From Microbacterium natoriense (GTDB lineage Bacteria; Actinomycetota; Actinomycetes; Actinomycetales; Microbacteriaceae): DNA of 64,000 nucleotides. Of the stretch, positions 31,170 to 41,100 are shown piece after piece. The DNA is taken from positions 3,596,001 to 3,660,000 of the forward strand of contig NZ_JAUSXV010000001.1 in assembly GCF_030816295.1 (NCBI RefSeq), written 5' to 3'. Under the pieces are notes generated by a model. It was not told the DNA's origin. It saw only the letters and a list, made by a program, of their open reading frames with translations, and did no database searches. How positions within the stretch are numbered: position 1 is the stretch's first letter; each line of letters opens with the position of its first letter. The translations under genes were made by a program, and so were the position numbers.

Positions 31170-32153
31170 ATGTCAGAGATCTCCCACTCGTCTCCGATGA
31201 CGGCCGATCAGTTCGCCGCGCGGACCGACGCGATCGCCGCCTCGATCAGCCAGGTCATCGACGGCAAACCCGAAGCCGTGCGCAGCGCCCTCATCTGCCT
31301 GCTCGCCGAAGGGCATCTGCTCATCGAAGACGTGCCGGGCGTCGGCAAGACCATGCTCGCCCGTGCCCTCGCGGCGAGCATCGACGCGACGGTCCGCCGC
31401 ATCCAGTTCACCCCTGATCTGCTGCCGGGAGACGTGACAGGGGTGAGCGTCTACAACCCCGTCGACCAGGAGTTCGTGTTCAAGCCGGGTGCCGTGTTCG
31501 CGCACATCGTGATCGCGGACGAGATCAACCGTTCCTCCCCCAAGACCCAGTCGGCGCTTCTCGAGGCGATGGAAGAGGCCCAGGTCACGGTCGACGGCGC
31601 GACCCACATGCTGCCCGAGCCGTTCCTCGTGGTGGCGACTCAGAACCCGCTCGAGATGGAGGGCACCTACGCGCTGCCCGAAGCACAGCGCGACCGTTTC
31701 ATGATGCGGATCTCGATGGGCTACCCGGATGCCGCTGCCGAGGCCCTCATGATCCGGCAGCGCGACACCGTGAATCCGCTCGCCGGCGTCGCGGCCGTCA
31801 CCGACGCGGCGTCGGTCTCGGAGCTCATCGCCTTCGCCCGCTCCGTGCACGTCGCCCCGGCGATCGAGGAGTACACGGTCGCTCTCTCGCAGGCGACCAG
31901 GGCCGACCCCAGTCTGCACCTCGGCGCGAGCCCCCGAGCCACCCTGCAGTTGATCCGTGCCGCCAAGGTGCGGGCCGCGCTCGACGGCCGCGACTTCGTG
32001 ATCCCCGACGACGTCTCCTCGCTGCTGATCCCCGTCTTCGCGCACCGTCTGCTTCCGGCGCGGGGTGCACACCGAGCTGGAGCCCAGCCCGTCGAGGCCG
32101 CGCTGCGGCAGATCGCGGTGCGCGTGCGAGTCCCGGTCGCCGCACGCGTCTGA
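31170..32153 (+). CDS. MoxR-family AAA+ ATPase
   Basis: A 327-residue AAA+ protein. Walker A is EDVPGVGKTMLARAL, Walker B is VIADEINRSSPKTQSALLEAME, and sensor/arginine-finger parts are FLVVATQNPLEMEGTYALPEAQRDRFMM. MoxR proteins act as chaperones for maturation of partner complexes and typically precede DUF58 and transglutaminase genes, as here. The ATG at 31170 gives the family start; the frame continues upstream without a family-like sequence. Confidence 0.92.
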   Translation: MSEISHSSPMTADQFAARTDAIAASISQVIDGKPEAVRSALICLLAEGHLLIEDVPGVGKTMLARALAASIDATVRRIQFTPDLLPGDVTGVSVYNPVDQEFVFKPGAVFAHIVIADEINRSSPKTQSALLEAMEEAQVTVDGATHMLPEPFLVVATQNPLEMEGTYALPEAQRDRFMMRISMGYPDAAAEALMIRQRDTVNPLAGVAAVTDAASVSELIAFARSVHVAPAIEEYTVALSQATRADPSLHLGASPRATLQLIRAAKVRAALDGRDFVIPDDVSSLLIPVFAHRLLPARGAHRAGAQPVEAALRQIAVRVRVPVAARV

Positions 32154-32165
32154 AGCGGTCATCTC

Positions 32166-33356
32166 ATGCGACGTCGACGTGCCCTCACCTTCCGAGGCAC
32201 CGGTGCGCTGCTCGCGGGCATCGGCTGCCTGATCGCGGCCAACCTCATCGGCGCGCCGATCCTCGTCTACGTGGGCATCCTGCTCGTCGCGGTCACGCTG
32301 ATCGCGTTGCTCGTCGTGCGGCTTCCCCGTCGCAGCGGCAGCGTCGCGCGTCAGATCTCCACCGACCTGCTCACGGTGTCCGAGACCTCGCTGGTGACGG
32401 TGCGATTCGACCTGCGAGCGCTGCGGGTCCCCCACGGTCTCTGGCGCGATGTGCTGCCGGACGCTGTGTCGGGTGATGCGGCGGGCGAATACCCGGGCGA
32501 GGACGGGCGGCTCAGCTATCCGATCACGGGCGTTCGGCGCGGGGTCTGGGCGATCGGCCCTCTGATGCTGCGGACGGTCGATCCTTTCGGCCTCGCGCAG
32601 CGCGAGCAGAGTTTCGGCGAGACGCGCACGATCACCGTCGTGCCTGAGGTCTTCGCCCTCGCCCCGCTGGCCGTCAAGGTGGGCGCCTCGGGCGGCACGG
32701 CGCACACGTCGTCGAGCCGACTCGGGCAGGGCAGCGACAACCTCTCCCCGCGTCGCTACGTCTCGGGGGACTCGATGCGCCGCATCCACTGGCGGGCCAC
32801 TGCGCACCGCGGACAGCTTATGGTCCGGCAGGAGGAAGAGGAGTCCAGCCCCGACGCTCTCGTCATCCTGGATCGGAGCTCCCCTCGTTGGGAGAATCCC
32901 GGCGACGACGCGGATCCCGCGTTCGAGGCGGCGGTGTCGCTGTGCGCCTCCGTCGCCGTGCACCTGGTGCAGGAGGGCTACGGCGTCGACGTGATCGACA
33001 GCGCGGGCAACGCGCTGGGCACTCTGCGTGGACACGAAGACGACCGCGAAGGGCTGCTCGTGGCGCTCGCGATGGTGTCGCCCCGGGGCGGTGCGCGAGA
33101 CATCACCACGCTCGTCGGCGGCACGCCACCCGGCCCCCTCGTCTACATCACGGGAGCCCTCGATGAAGACGGCGCCGAGACCCTGCGTCCGGCCGGCGCC
33201 GCGGCCGCCATGCTGTTCGCCACGGGGCTCGGCGACGGCGCCGCACAGGCCGCCGCCCGCCGTGGGTGGCGCGTCGCCACACTCGGCGCCGACGTCGCCG
33301 ACGCCTGGGCCGAAGCCTCTCCCGAGGGGATCGGAGTCGGCGATGTCCCGCACTGA
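32166..33356 (+). CDS. DUF58-domain protein
   Basis: A 396-residue protein with two N-terminal hydrophobic segments (about 8-48), then a soluble part. The DUF58 core (about residues 190-240) has RRYVSGDSMRRIHWRATAHR followed by the VRQEEEE stretch. It lies 12 bases after the MoxR ATPase and overlaps the transglutaminase gene by 14 bases, the standard MoxR-DUF58-TgpA set whose function is thought to be envelope-related in actinobacteria. Confidence 0.9.
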   Translation: MRRRRALTFRGTGALLAGIGCLIAANLIGAPILVYVGILLVAVTLIALLVVRLPRRSGSVARQISTDLLTVSETSLVTVRFDLRALRVPHGLWRDVLPDAVSGDAAGEYPGEDGRLSYPITGVRRGVWAIGPLMLRTVDPFGLAQREQSFGETRTITVVPEVFALAPLAVKVGASGGTAHTSSSRLGQGSDNLSPRRYVSGDSMRRIHWRATAHRGQLMVRQEEEESSPDALVILDRSSPRWENPGDDADPAFEAAVSLCASVAVHLVQEGYGVDVIDSAGNALGTLRGHEDDREGLLVALAMVSPRGGARDITTLVGGTPPGPLVYITGALDEDGAETLRPAGAAAAMLFATGLGDGAAQAAARRGWRVATLGADVADAWAEASPEGIGVGDVPH

Positions 33357-35655
33357 CACGATCGCCGAGCCGGCTGCAGAGGCCGCACAGACGCTCGATG
33401 CGCTGGTCGCACTGGGCTCGAGTGGACCGCGACGGCGCCGACGGCCGCCCACCCTGAGCTGGCATGGTGATGACGAGCGCCACGAGGCGTTCTTCGCCCC
33501 GGCTGTGCTCGCGACGGCATCCGCTCTCGTTGCGCTGTGGCCCTACACCTCGGTGATCTCGCCCGGGACATGGTCGTTCACCGTCCTCTCTGTCGTGCTC
33601 ACGGTCGCGCTCGTGGGTTTCGGAATGCGCATAGCGCTGCGCTACCGACCCATGTGGGTCCGCGAGCTCTCGGCCCTCGTCGCACAGGTGCTCGCCTCGA
33701 TCGGCGTGGTGACGCTGCTGGTCGCCGGCGACACCGCCGTGTTCGGACTCGTGCCCACGCCCACCTCCCTGAGGATGTTCGAATCGCTCACCGCGACGGC
33801 CTGGGAGCAGGTGGTCTTCGGATCGGCGCCCCTCGACAGCACTCCGGGGCTCCGCCTCCTGATGGGTGCCGGATTCGCGATCCTGACGATCCTGCTCGAT
33901 CAGCTCATCGCGACACGCGGAGCCGTGCTCGCGAGTCTGCTCGTCGCGGTGGTGGGCGCGGTCCCGATGATCGTGACGCTCGGCGAAGCCAACGTCGTCT
34001 GGTTCGTGCTGCTGGCGATCGTCGTGCTCCTCCTGTTCCGCAGCACGGCCCGCCGTCACCCCGATGCACCGCGCCGAGACTCGTCCTTCACCGCCATCGC
34101 AGCGGGAGCCGCGGCCGTCGTGGCCGCTCTCGTCGTCGCCCCCGTCGTCCCGGTGTCGGCGACGCTGGCTGGCAGCGGCATTGGCGTCACGGTCGACGCC
34201 TCGTTACGCCTGGGTGAAGACCTGCGCCAGCCGAACCCGGTCGAGGTGCTCACGCTCGCAACGAGCGGCAAGACCGCCCCTTACCTGCGCCTGACGACGC
34301 TGTCGGACTTCAACGGCCGCACCTGGGTACCCGATCGCGGTGAGCTGCAGTCGACCAGCACCGGCTTCGGCCCTGCGGAATGGGGCGAGGATGTCTCGGT
34401 CGCCGAGCAGACCACGTCGATCAGGGTGCTGCGCATGTCGAGCTCGTGGCTGCCGGTGCCGTATCCGGCCACGAGCGTGCAAGGCGTGGGGGCCGCGTGG
34501 ATGGTGATGCCCGAGAACCGCACGCTCGTCTCGCGCAACGCGGATGCCGTCGGCAACGACTACACGGTCGCGTCCTCGAGCATCACCCCGTCGCTCGAGC
34601 AGATCCGGGCACTGTCGGCAGCGGAGACGTCCGCCGCCGACGACGAGGTCGAGCTACCCGAGATCATCGCGCAGACCGCTGCGGAGGTCACGGCCACGGC
34701 GACGACGGACTACGACCGGCTGATCGCCATGCAGAGCTGGTTCCGCACGCAGTTCATCTACTCGCTCGACACTCCGGTCGAGGAGGACTTCGACGGCACC
34801 GGGGCGCAGGCCGTGGCGAAGTTCCTCGAGGTGCGTTCGGGCTACTGCGTCCACTTCGCCGGAGCGTTCGCGCTCATGGCGCAGAGCCTGGGCATGGAGA
34901 CCCGCATCGTCGTCGGCTATCTGCCCGGCACACGCACGCAGGAGAAGCGCGGAGACGAGGCCGTCTACTCGGTCTCCAGCGATCAGCTGCACTCCTGGCC
35001 CGAGGTGCTGTTCCCCGGCATCGGGTGGGTGCCGTTCGAACCGACCGCGACGCTGGGCACGCCGACGGCCTTCTCTTCCGCCGCGACCTCCGGAGGAACA
35101 GGAGGCTCGGCCACGCCCGCGCCGACCACACGGCCCGACGACGAGGAGACCCCGGCTCCCGAGGTCGATCGGAACGACGCCGGCGGCGGCGCGACGGGTG
35201 CCGACGGACTGCGGCGTCTGGACCCGACGCCCGTGGTCCTCGGCGGCTTCGGTGTGCTGCTGATCGTCCTGCTGCCGATGCTCATCCGCCTCGCGGTCCG
35301 TGCGATGCGGCTCGGACGAGCGCGCCGTGGAGACGCGGGAGCGGCTTGGACCGAGCTGCGTGCGACCTTGATCGACTTGCAGATCGCGGTCTCGGATGCC
35401 GATTCGCCGCGTCGACGAGCCCGCGGGCTCGTGACGGAGAACGGCGTTGACGTGCAGGCGATGAAGACGCTGACGGATGCCGTCGAGCGGGCGAGCTACG
35501 CGAGATCGGCCGAGCCGGCCGATCTCGCGCCGGCGCTCGGAGACGTGCTGCATCGTCTGCGCGCGAGCGTCGACCGGCCCGCGCGAGTCAGAGCGCTGCT
35601 GATGCCGAGGTCACTCGTCGCCGGACGCGCCGGTGACGCTCCTCTGCTGGCCTGA
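33343..35655 (+). CDS. Transglutaminase-like membrane protein (TgpA/DUF3488 type)
   Basis: A 770-residue protein. The N-terminal part (about residues 45-280) contains six or more membrane segments. The periplasm-side transglutaminase-like domain has the cysteine in RSGYCVHFAGAFALMAQSLG and the histidine in DQLHSWPEVLFPGIGWVPF. A Thr/Pro/Gly-rich linker follows (about 570-620), then one further membrane segment (LGGFGVLLIVLLPMLIRL) and a cytosolic tail. The ATG at 33343 overlaps DUF58; the frame is open upstream inside DUF58 but that stretch has no protein-like character. Confidence 0.9.
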   Translation: MSRTDTIAEPAAEAAQTLDALVALGSSGPRRRRRPPTLSWHGDDERHEAFFAPAVLATASALVALWPYTSVISPGTWSFTVLSVVLTVALVGFGMRIALRYRPMWVRELSALVAQVLASIGVVTLLVAGDTAVFGLVPTPTSLRMFESLTATAWEQVVFGSAPLDSTPGLRLLMGAGFAILTILLDQLIATRGAVLASLLVAVVGAVPMIVTLGEANVVWFVLLAIVVLLLFRSTARRHPDAPRRDSSFTAIAAGAAAVVAALVVAPVVPVSATLAGSGIGVTVDASLRLGEDLRQPNPVEVLTLATSGKTAPYLRLTTLSDFNGRTWVPDRGELQSTSTGFGPAEWGEDVSVAEQTTSIRVLRMSSSWLPVPYPATSVQGVGAAWMVMPENRTLVSRNADAVGNDYTVASSSITPSLEQIRALSAAETSAADDEVELPEIIAQTAAEVTATATTDYDRLIAMQSWFRTQFIYSLDTPVEEDFDGTGAQAVAKFLEVRSGYCVHFAGAFALMAQSLGMETRIVVGYLPGTRTQEKRGDEAVYSVSSDQLHSWPEVLFPGIGWVPFEPTATLGTPTAFSSAATSGGTGGSATPAPTTRPDDEETPAPEVDRNDAGGGATGADGLRRLDPTPVVLGGFGVLLIVLLPMLIRLAVRAMRLGRARRGDAGAAWTELRATLIDLQIAVSDADSPRRRARGLVTENGVDVQAMKTLTDAVERASYARSAEPADLAPALGDVLHRLRASVDRPARVRALLMPRSLVAGRAGDAPLLA

Positions 35656-35691
35656 CTCCTGTCGCTGTGGTCAGGCCGGCGTGCCCGGTGG

Positions 35692-36582
35692 TCAGGCGGC
35701 GTGCGCGGTGCAGCGCACGGCCTCGCAGGACTCGCATACGACGGCCTGAGTCTGGCACGAAGGATCGGGGCAGTTGGCCGTGCGTTTCGTCGCCGCGCCG
35801 CATCCCGCGCACACCCCGATGACGGCGGCATGGTCGGAGAAGTCCATCGAGCGGCGCTTGTCGAAGACGTACAGCGATCCCTCCCACAGGCCGTCGTCGC
35901 CGTACTGCTCTCCGTAGCGGACGATGCCGCCCTCGAGCTGGTACACCTCGCCGAACCCCCGGGAGGTCATCAGGCTCGACAGCACCTCGCAGCGGATCCC
36001 TCCGGTGCAGTAGGTCACGACGGGCTTGCCTTTGAGGTCGTCGTAGGCCCCGGAATCGAGCAGCGACACGAAGTCGCGCGTGGTCTCGGTATCGGGCACC
36101 ACCGCGTTGCGGAACCGGCCGATCTGCGCCTCGAGCGCGTTGCGGCCGTCGAAGAAGACCACCTCGTCGCCCCGCTCGTCGATCAGCTCGTGCAGAGCCT
36201 CCGGGGTCAGCCGGGTGCCCCCGCCGACGACGCCGTTCTCGTCGACCTGCAGTTCACCCGGTGCGCCGAACGACACGATCTCGTCGCGCACTTTGACGCT
36301 GAGCTTGGGGAAGTCGAGGCTGCGGCCCTCGGCATCCACTCCGGTGCCCTCGCTCCACTTGATGTCGGCGTCTTTGAAGGGCGCGTATCCGCGGAACTTG
36401 CGCACCCACTTCTTCAGCGTGATCACATCGCCGCCGAGCGTGCCGTTGATCCCGTCCTTCGAGATGAGCAGACGCCCGCGGAGCCCGAGCGATTCGCCGA
36501 GGTCGCGCTGCCACAGCCGGATCGCCTCGGGATCGGCGAGCGGGGTGAAGACGTAGAAGAGGATGATCTTGGGTGTTGCCAC
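35692..36582 (-). CDS. trhO: tRNA uridine-5-hydroxylase TrhO (rhodanese family)
   Basis: A 296-residue YceA/TrhO protein that installs oxygen at tRNA U34 to give 5-hydroxyuridine. Residues about 1-110 form the N-terminal acylphosphatase-like part ([15 protein letters not shown]), and the rhodanese domain has the catalytic Cys192 in CTGGIRCE. The C-terminal part adds eight-cysteine-type zinc-binding pairs ([19 protein letters not shown] and CESCEAVRC). Function is transferred from characterised family members. Confidence 0.9.
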   Translation of the reverse strand: MATPKIILFYVFTPLADPEAIRLWQRDLGESLGLRGRLLISKDGINGTLGGDVITLKKWVRKFRGYAPFKDADIKWSEGTGVDAEGRSLDFPKLSVKVRDEIVSFGAPGELQVDENGVVGGGTRLTPEALHELIDERGDEVVFFDGRNALEAQIGRFRNAVVPDTETTRDFVSLLDSGAYDDLKGKPVVTYCTGGIRCEVLSSLMTSRGFGEVYQLEGGIVRYGEQYGDDGLWEGSLYVFDKRRSMDFSDHAAVIGVCAGCGAATKRTANCPDPSCQTQAVVCESCEAVRCTAHAA

Positions 36583-36591
36583 CCAAGGATT

Positions 36592-37320
36592 TTACGCGGT
36601 GCGCAGTTGTGAGATGAGCGGGTTGCGGTCTTCGCGATCGGTGATGATGCCGGAGACCTCGTCGAGGGAGAGCACGGGGAAGCGCGAGACCGCACCGATC
36701 TTCTCCGCGCTGCCGAGCACGTAGGTGTCGGCGCTGCGCGCGGCGAGCGCACGCTTGGTGACCGCATCATCGAGCTCTCCTGTGGTGAGTCCGTGCTCGG
36801 GGTGGATGCCGGTGACGCCGACGAAGAGGACGTCAGCGGCGAGCCGGGCTATCGATTCCTGCGCGAGGGCTCCTCCGACGACCGCCGAGTGCCGGCTGAG
36901 CTCGCCGCCGATCATGATCACTCGGGCTCTCGAGCTCTCCATCGCGGCGAGCGCGACAGCAGGGCTCGGCGTGAGGACGGTGACGTCGTCTGGGAGCATC
37001 CGCGCCATGGTCAGCGTCGTCGTGCCCGCATCCAGGATGATCGTGGATGCCGGCCGGATCAGCGCGACCGCCGCTCGGGCCACACGGTCCTTGCTGTCGG
37101 TGGCGATGCCCAGTCGCTGGGCGACGGGCGCGTCTGCCGCGGGCATCGGCAGGGCGCCGCCGTACACGCGGATGCATCGGCCCTCATCGGCGAGTTCGCG
37201 CAGATCCCGGCGTATCGAGTCCTCCGAGATGCCGAGGTCGGCGGCGACGGCCTTGGCCACGACTCTGCCGTCGGCGGCGAGCAGAGCCATGAGGTGTTCT
37301 TTGCGTTGCGCGCTCAGCAT
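36592..37320 (-). CDS. DeoR-family transcriptional regulator
   Basis: A 242-residue sugar-type repressor. The N-terminal helix-turn-helix begins MLSAQRKEHLMALLAADGRV and has ADLGISEDSIRRDLRELADEG; the sensor domain has ILDAGTTTLTMARML and FVGVTGIHPEHGLTT, resembling GlpR/FruR-type effector pockets that bind phosphosugars. The ATG at 37320 fits the family start. It faces the DUF4406 gene head to head (56 bases), so it may control that gene. Confidence 0.85.
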   Translation of the reverse strand: MLSAQRKEHLMALLAADGRVVAKAVAADLGISEDSIRRDLRELADEGRCIRVYGGALPMPAADAPVAQRLGIATDSKDRVARAAVALIRPASTIILDAGTTTLTMARMLPDDVTVLTPSPAVALAAMESSRARVIMIGGELSRHSAVVGGALAQESIARLAADVLFVGVTGIHPEHGLTTGELDDAVTKRALAARSADTYVLGSAEKIGAVSRFPVLSLDEVSGIITDREDRNPLISQLRTA

Positions 37321-37375
37321 CTCGTTTCTTCCCGTTCTTTCATGTTGTTGCACGGTTAACGCTACAGTGTCCGAC

Positions 37376-37732
37376 ATGAACAATCCACTTCTCATTCTCA
37401 TCGCCGGCCCCTATCGCTCCGGCACCGGCGGAGACCCCGTCGCGATCGCGCGCAACCTCGAGCGCCTCGAGGAAGCGGCGGCGCCTCTGCACCGCCTCGG
37501 TCATGTCCCGATGATCGGCGAGTGGGTCGCGTTGCCGACGCTGCGCGGCCTGACACCGGGCGAGACCGGGCAGTCGGACGTCATGTACGACGTCGCGGCC
37601 CGACTGCTGCAGCACTGCGACGCGGTACTCAGACTTCCCGGCGCCTCCTCGGGTGCCGACAACGACGTGAAGATCGCCCGCGAGCGCGGCCTGCCCGTGT
37701 ACTTCTCGCTGGATGAGGTTCCCGCGGCCTAG
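37376..37732 (+). CDS. DUF4406-family protein (2-deoxyribosyltransferase-like fold)
   Basis: A 118-residue protein: LLILIAGPYRSGTGGDP at the N-terminus, GHVPMIGEWVALP in the middle, and HCDAVLRLPGASSGADNDVKIARERGLPVYF at the C-terminus. DUF4406 resembles nucleoside 2-deoxyribosyltransferases; the catalytic role here is unproven. There is no Shine-Dalgarno before the ATG, and TACAGT lies seven bases upstream of it, so the mRNA could be leaderless. It is divergent from a DeoR regulator. Confidence 0.75.
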   Translation: MNNPLLILIAGPYRSGTGGDPVAIARNLERLEEAAAPLHRLGHVPMIGEWVALPTLRGLTPGETGQSDVMYDVAARLLQHCDAVLRLPGASSGADNDVKIARERGLPVYFSLDEVPAA

Positions 37733-37764
37733 GCCCATGTCAAAGGACGCCCGGGCGATCGGAT

Positions 37765-37770
37765 AGACTG
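37765..37770 (+). promoter_or_regulatory. Putative -10 box of tRNA-Ser
   Basis: TAGACT, the same hexamer as before tRNA-Pro, ends 16 bases before the mature 5' end. No clear -35. Confidence 0.4.
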
Positions 37771-37786
37771 TTCAGGTTGTTCCTTG

Positions 37787-37873
37787 GTGACGTGTCCGAG
37801 CGGCCGAAGGAGCACGCTTGGAAAGCGTGTGTTGTGCAAGCAACCGCGGGTTCGAATCCCGCCGTCACCGCCA
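37787..37873 (+). tRNA. tRNA-Ser (GGA)
   Basis: The acceptor stem GGTGACG pairs with CGTCACC, the discriminator is G and CCA is encoded (37871-37873). The anticodon arm is CACGC-TTGGAAA-GCGTG, giving GGA. A long class-II variable arm (TGTTGTGCAAGCAACC region) and the T loop GGTTCGAATCC confirm serine identity. 87 bases. Confidence 0.95.
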
Positions 37874-37915
37874 AACGTCAAACGGCCCTCGCGAAGCGGG
37901 GGCCGTTTGACGTTT
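37873..37915 (+). terminator. tRNA-Ser terminator 1
   Basis: A perfect 16-bp stem, AAACGTCAAACGGCCC (37873-37888) with GGGCCGTTTGACGTTT (37900-37915), starts at the last base of the encoded CCA. Confidence 0.9.
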
Positions 37916-37927
37916 ATCTGATGCTGT

Positions 37928-38039
37928 GGGATTCGGGGAGGACCGAGCGCAGCGAGGACCGGAGTCCCGCCGTCACCGCCAAACAGATGAAGGGTCTCCG
38001 CGCCAGCGGGGGCCCTTCATCTGTTTTTTGAGTGCTGGG
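37928..38039 (+). repeat. tRNA-tail/terminator repeat unit 2
   Basis: This unit repeats a block: GATTCGGGGAGGACC, the core GAGCGCAGCGAGGACCG, then GAGTCCCGCCGTCACCGCCA, the tRNA-Ser T-stem/acceptor/CCA tail, and then a second terminator. The terminator has a 14-bp perfect stem (37981-37994 with 38013-38026) and a six-T tract (38024-38029). The unit has no tRNA body. Confidence 0.85.
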
Positions 38040-38138
38040 GAATTCGGGGAGCCCTGAGCGCAGCGAAGAGCGGAGTCCCGCCGTCACCGCTGCACAGATG
38101 AAGGGCCCCCGCGCCGACGGAGGCCCTTCGGCTGTGTC
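38040..38138 (+). repeat. tRNA-tail/terminator repeat unit 3
   Basis: A third copy: AATTCGGGGAGCCC, TGAGCGCAGCGAAGAGCG, GAGTCCCGCCGTCACCGC, then a diverged terminator stem (38093-38107 with 38122-38136, two mismatches). It abuts the 3' end of the convergent alpha-mannosidase gene, whose stop is at 38137, so it can serve both directions. Confidence 0.8.
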
Positions 38139-41100
38139 AGACCCGCGGCAGTCGCAGCGTCACGAGCTGGAACGGACGCAGCGCCAGCCTGATGCCATCG
38201 GCATCCTGACTCGTCAGGGCGGCCCGTTCGATCTTGCGCTCGAGCAGGTCCACCTCGCTGGCGTCACCGCTCGGGAAGCCCACGGTGACAGTCGCCTCGG
38301 CACGACGCCCGAGGGCCTCGTACAGTCGGACGACGACGTCGCCGCTGCCGTCTTCGGCGAGCTTGACCGCCTCGACCACAACGCCCGGGTGGTCGATCGA
38401 GACGAGAGGCTGCACATCGTCGGCACCCTCGATGCGGCGCTCCGCGAGGTTCGTGCGGTATCCCTCGGCGATCGCGTCGACGAGCTCGCCGCCGATGACG
38501 ATGCCCACCTCGAGATGGTGCCGGCCCTGGTCCTGCTGCGGATCGGGGAACAGCGCCGCCCTGACGAGCGAGAGCCGCACGGTCGAGTACGTGCCGCCCG
38601 TCTCACGCGGGTGCCGGGTGATGTCGTGGCCGTAGGTGGAGTCGTTGGTGACCGCGACGCCGAAGTCGCTCTCCCCCACTCTGACCCACCGATGCGCCAC
38701 GGTCTCGAAGCGCGCAGCATCCCACGAGGTGTTCGTGTGGGTCGGACGCACGATGTGCCCGAACTGGATCTCGGAGGCGGCGTGATCGGTGTGCACGTCG
38801 ACGGGCACGCTGAGCTTGAGCAGCTTCTGCCGCTCGTGCCAGTCGATGTCGACGGCGAGCTTCAAGGTCCGCGACCCCTCATCGAGGCGGATGCTGTGCA
38901 CCAGCGTCGATGCTCCGAATGAGCGCGAGATCACCACGGCCCCGTCGACGACCTCCATGACGTCCACGTCGAGGAGATCGGTGACGTTGCGGCGGTAGTG
39001 CTCGTCGATGTCCCAGGCGTCCCACTGCGTCGGGGTGTCCCGGTGCAGCTGGAAGACACCGGCGCTCTGCCCTGCGGGCACGACCTCGCGGCCGCTCGCC
39101 AGGTCGACGATCGACGTCAGCGCACCCCGCGCGTCGATCGTCGCGCGCACGAGCCCGTTGTCGAGCACGAACCCGCCGTCCACGGCGACCGGTTCGACGG
39201 GAGCGACGGCATCCGCCTCGCCGATCGCCAAGGCGCCGACCGCGGCATGCCGGTGCGGGGCCGCATTGGCCACGAGGCTGCGCGTGCCCTCGCCGACCAG
39301 CGCGAGCAGCGAGTCGGTGATGATCTGCTCGAGCTCTGCGGCGATCGCCGCGTAGTTGCGTTCGGCATCCTGATGGACCCAGGCGATCGACGACCCCGGC
39401 AGGATGTCGTGGAACTGCTGGAGGAGCACGAGCTGCCAGAGGCGCTTGAGCTGCTCGGCCGGGTAGGCGCGTCCGGTTCGGACCGACGCCGTGGCGGCCC
39501 AGAGCTCGGCCTCGCGGAGCAGATGCTCGCTGCGACGGTTGCCCTGCTTGGTGCCCAGCTGGCTCGTGTAGGTGCCGCGGTGGAACTCGAGGTACAGCTC
39601 ACCGCTCCACACCTCGGGCGACGGGTACTCGGTCTCAGCCTGCTCGAAGAACGCCCGCGGCGTGGAGTGCCGGGCGATCGGCGATCCTTCCAGCGACGCC
39701 GCGCGCTCGACCTGCGCAGCCATCTCTCGGGTCGGCCCGCCCCCGCCGTCGCCGTAGCCGTACGGCAGCAGCGAGAGCCGGGCACGTCCCTTGTCCTGGA
39801 AGTTCCGCTGCGCGTGCGCGAGATCGGCCTGCGACGCATCGGAGTTGTACTTGTCCACCGGAGGGAAGTGCGTGAACACGCGCGTGCCGTCGAGTCCCTC
39901 CCAGAGGAACGTGTGGTGCGGCATCCGGTTCGTCTCATTCCAGGAGATCTTCTGGGTGAGGAACCACTTCGATCCTGAGGCCTTGATGATCTGCGGAAGA
40001 GCACCGCTGTACCCGAAGGAGTCGGGCAGCCAGACCTCAGGGGTGTCGATCCCGAACTCTCGGAGGAAGAACCCCTTCCCCTCGACGAGCTGACGAGCGA
40101 GGGCTTCGGAGCCCACCATGTTCGTGTCCGACTCGACCCACATGCCGCCGACCGGAACGAAGCGTCCTTCGCGCACGCGCTCGACCAGACGCTCCCAGAT
40201 CTCCGGGTAGCGCTCCTTGATCCAGGCGAACTGCTGCGCTGACGAACTGGCGAACACGACGTCGGGGTTCTCGTCCATCAGCGAGAGCACGTTCGAGAAG
40301 GTCCGCGACACCTTGCGGGCCGTCTCGCGCACAGGCCACAGCCAGGCCGAGTCGATATGCGCGTGACCGACGGCATGCAGCACATGTGCGCTCGCATGTG
40401 CTGGGCTCGCCAGCACCGCCCGCAGCGCCTCGCGACCCTCTGCCGCCGTGCCCGCGACGTCATGCGGGTCGACGAGGTCGATCATCCGATCCAGCGCCTG
40501 CACGATCTCCGCCCGTCGTGGAGACGAGGCATCCAGTTCGGCCACGAGTCCGCGCAGGATCACGGTGTCGTCGAGCAGGGACTCGACGGTCAGGTCGCGC
40601 AGGGCCACATCGACGACGCGGAGCACGTAGACCGGATCGACACCGGCGGTCTCGGGGTCGCCGAGGTCGGTGGGGTCGAACGTGAAGATGCTGCCCACGT
40701 CGGGGTTGGAGGCCGCCTCGAGCAGCACGTCGATGCGGCCGTCCGGCTGGACCGCCGCGGCCACCGTGTTGTTGAACGGCGAGATGCCCTTGATCGGATT
40801 CCCGTCGAGACCCCAGACGAGAGCCTCGGCCTGGAAGCCGCTCTGTCCGGCCGTGAAGCCGAGGTCCACGACGAGCTCTGCCCGGGTGCCGTCGGGAAGA
40901 TCGCCGGATGCCGTGCGCCACTCGGTCGGGATCTCCCCGCTGACACGGAACCAGGTCGTACCCCAGGGGCGCCCCCACGGGGCTCCGACTGCGGTGGGCG
41001 CGTAGTCAGCCCGGAGTGCATCGGCGAAGGGCACCGGCTCCCCCGGCACCTCCCAGGCGCGAACCTCGAGCGGGTGGCTCAGCCGGTGACGCGCCGGACG

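Noticed and set aside
32058..32100. A possible compensated frameshift near the MoxR C-terminus, where another frame reads VHTELEPSP
   Set aside because: The chosen frame is continuous and ends VEAALRQIAVRVRVP, a normal ending; I have no alignment to show that the other reading is the ancestral one.
31173..33452. A 759-residue minus-strand frame over the MoxR and DUF58 genes
   Set aside because: Composition is repetitive Arg/Gly/His/Asp, as for other shadow frames; both strands cannot be coding and the plus strand has clear domains.
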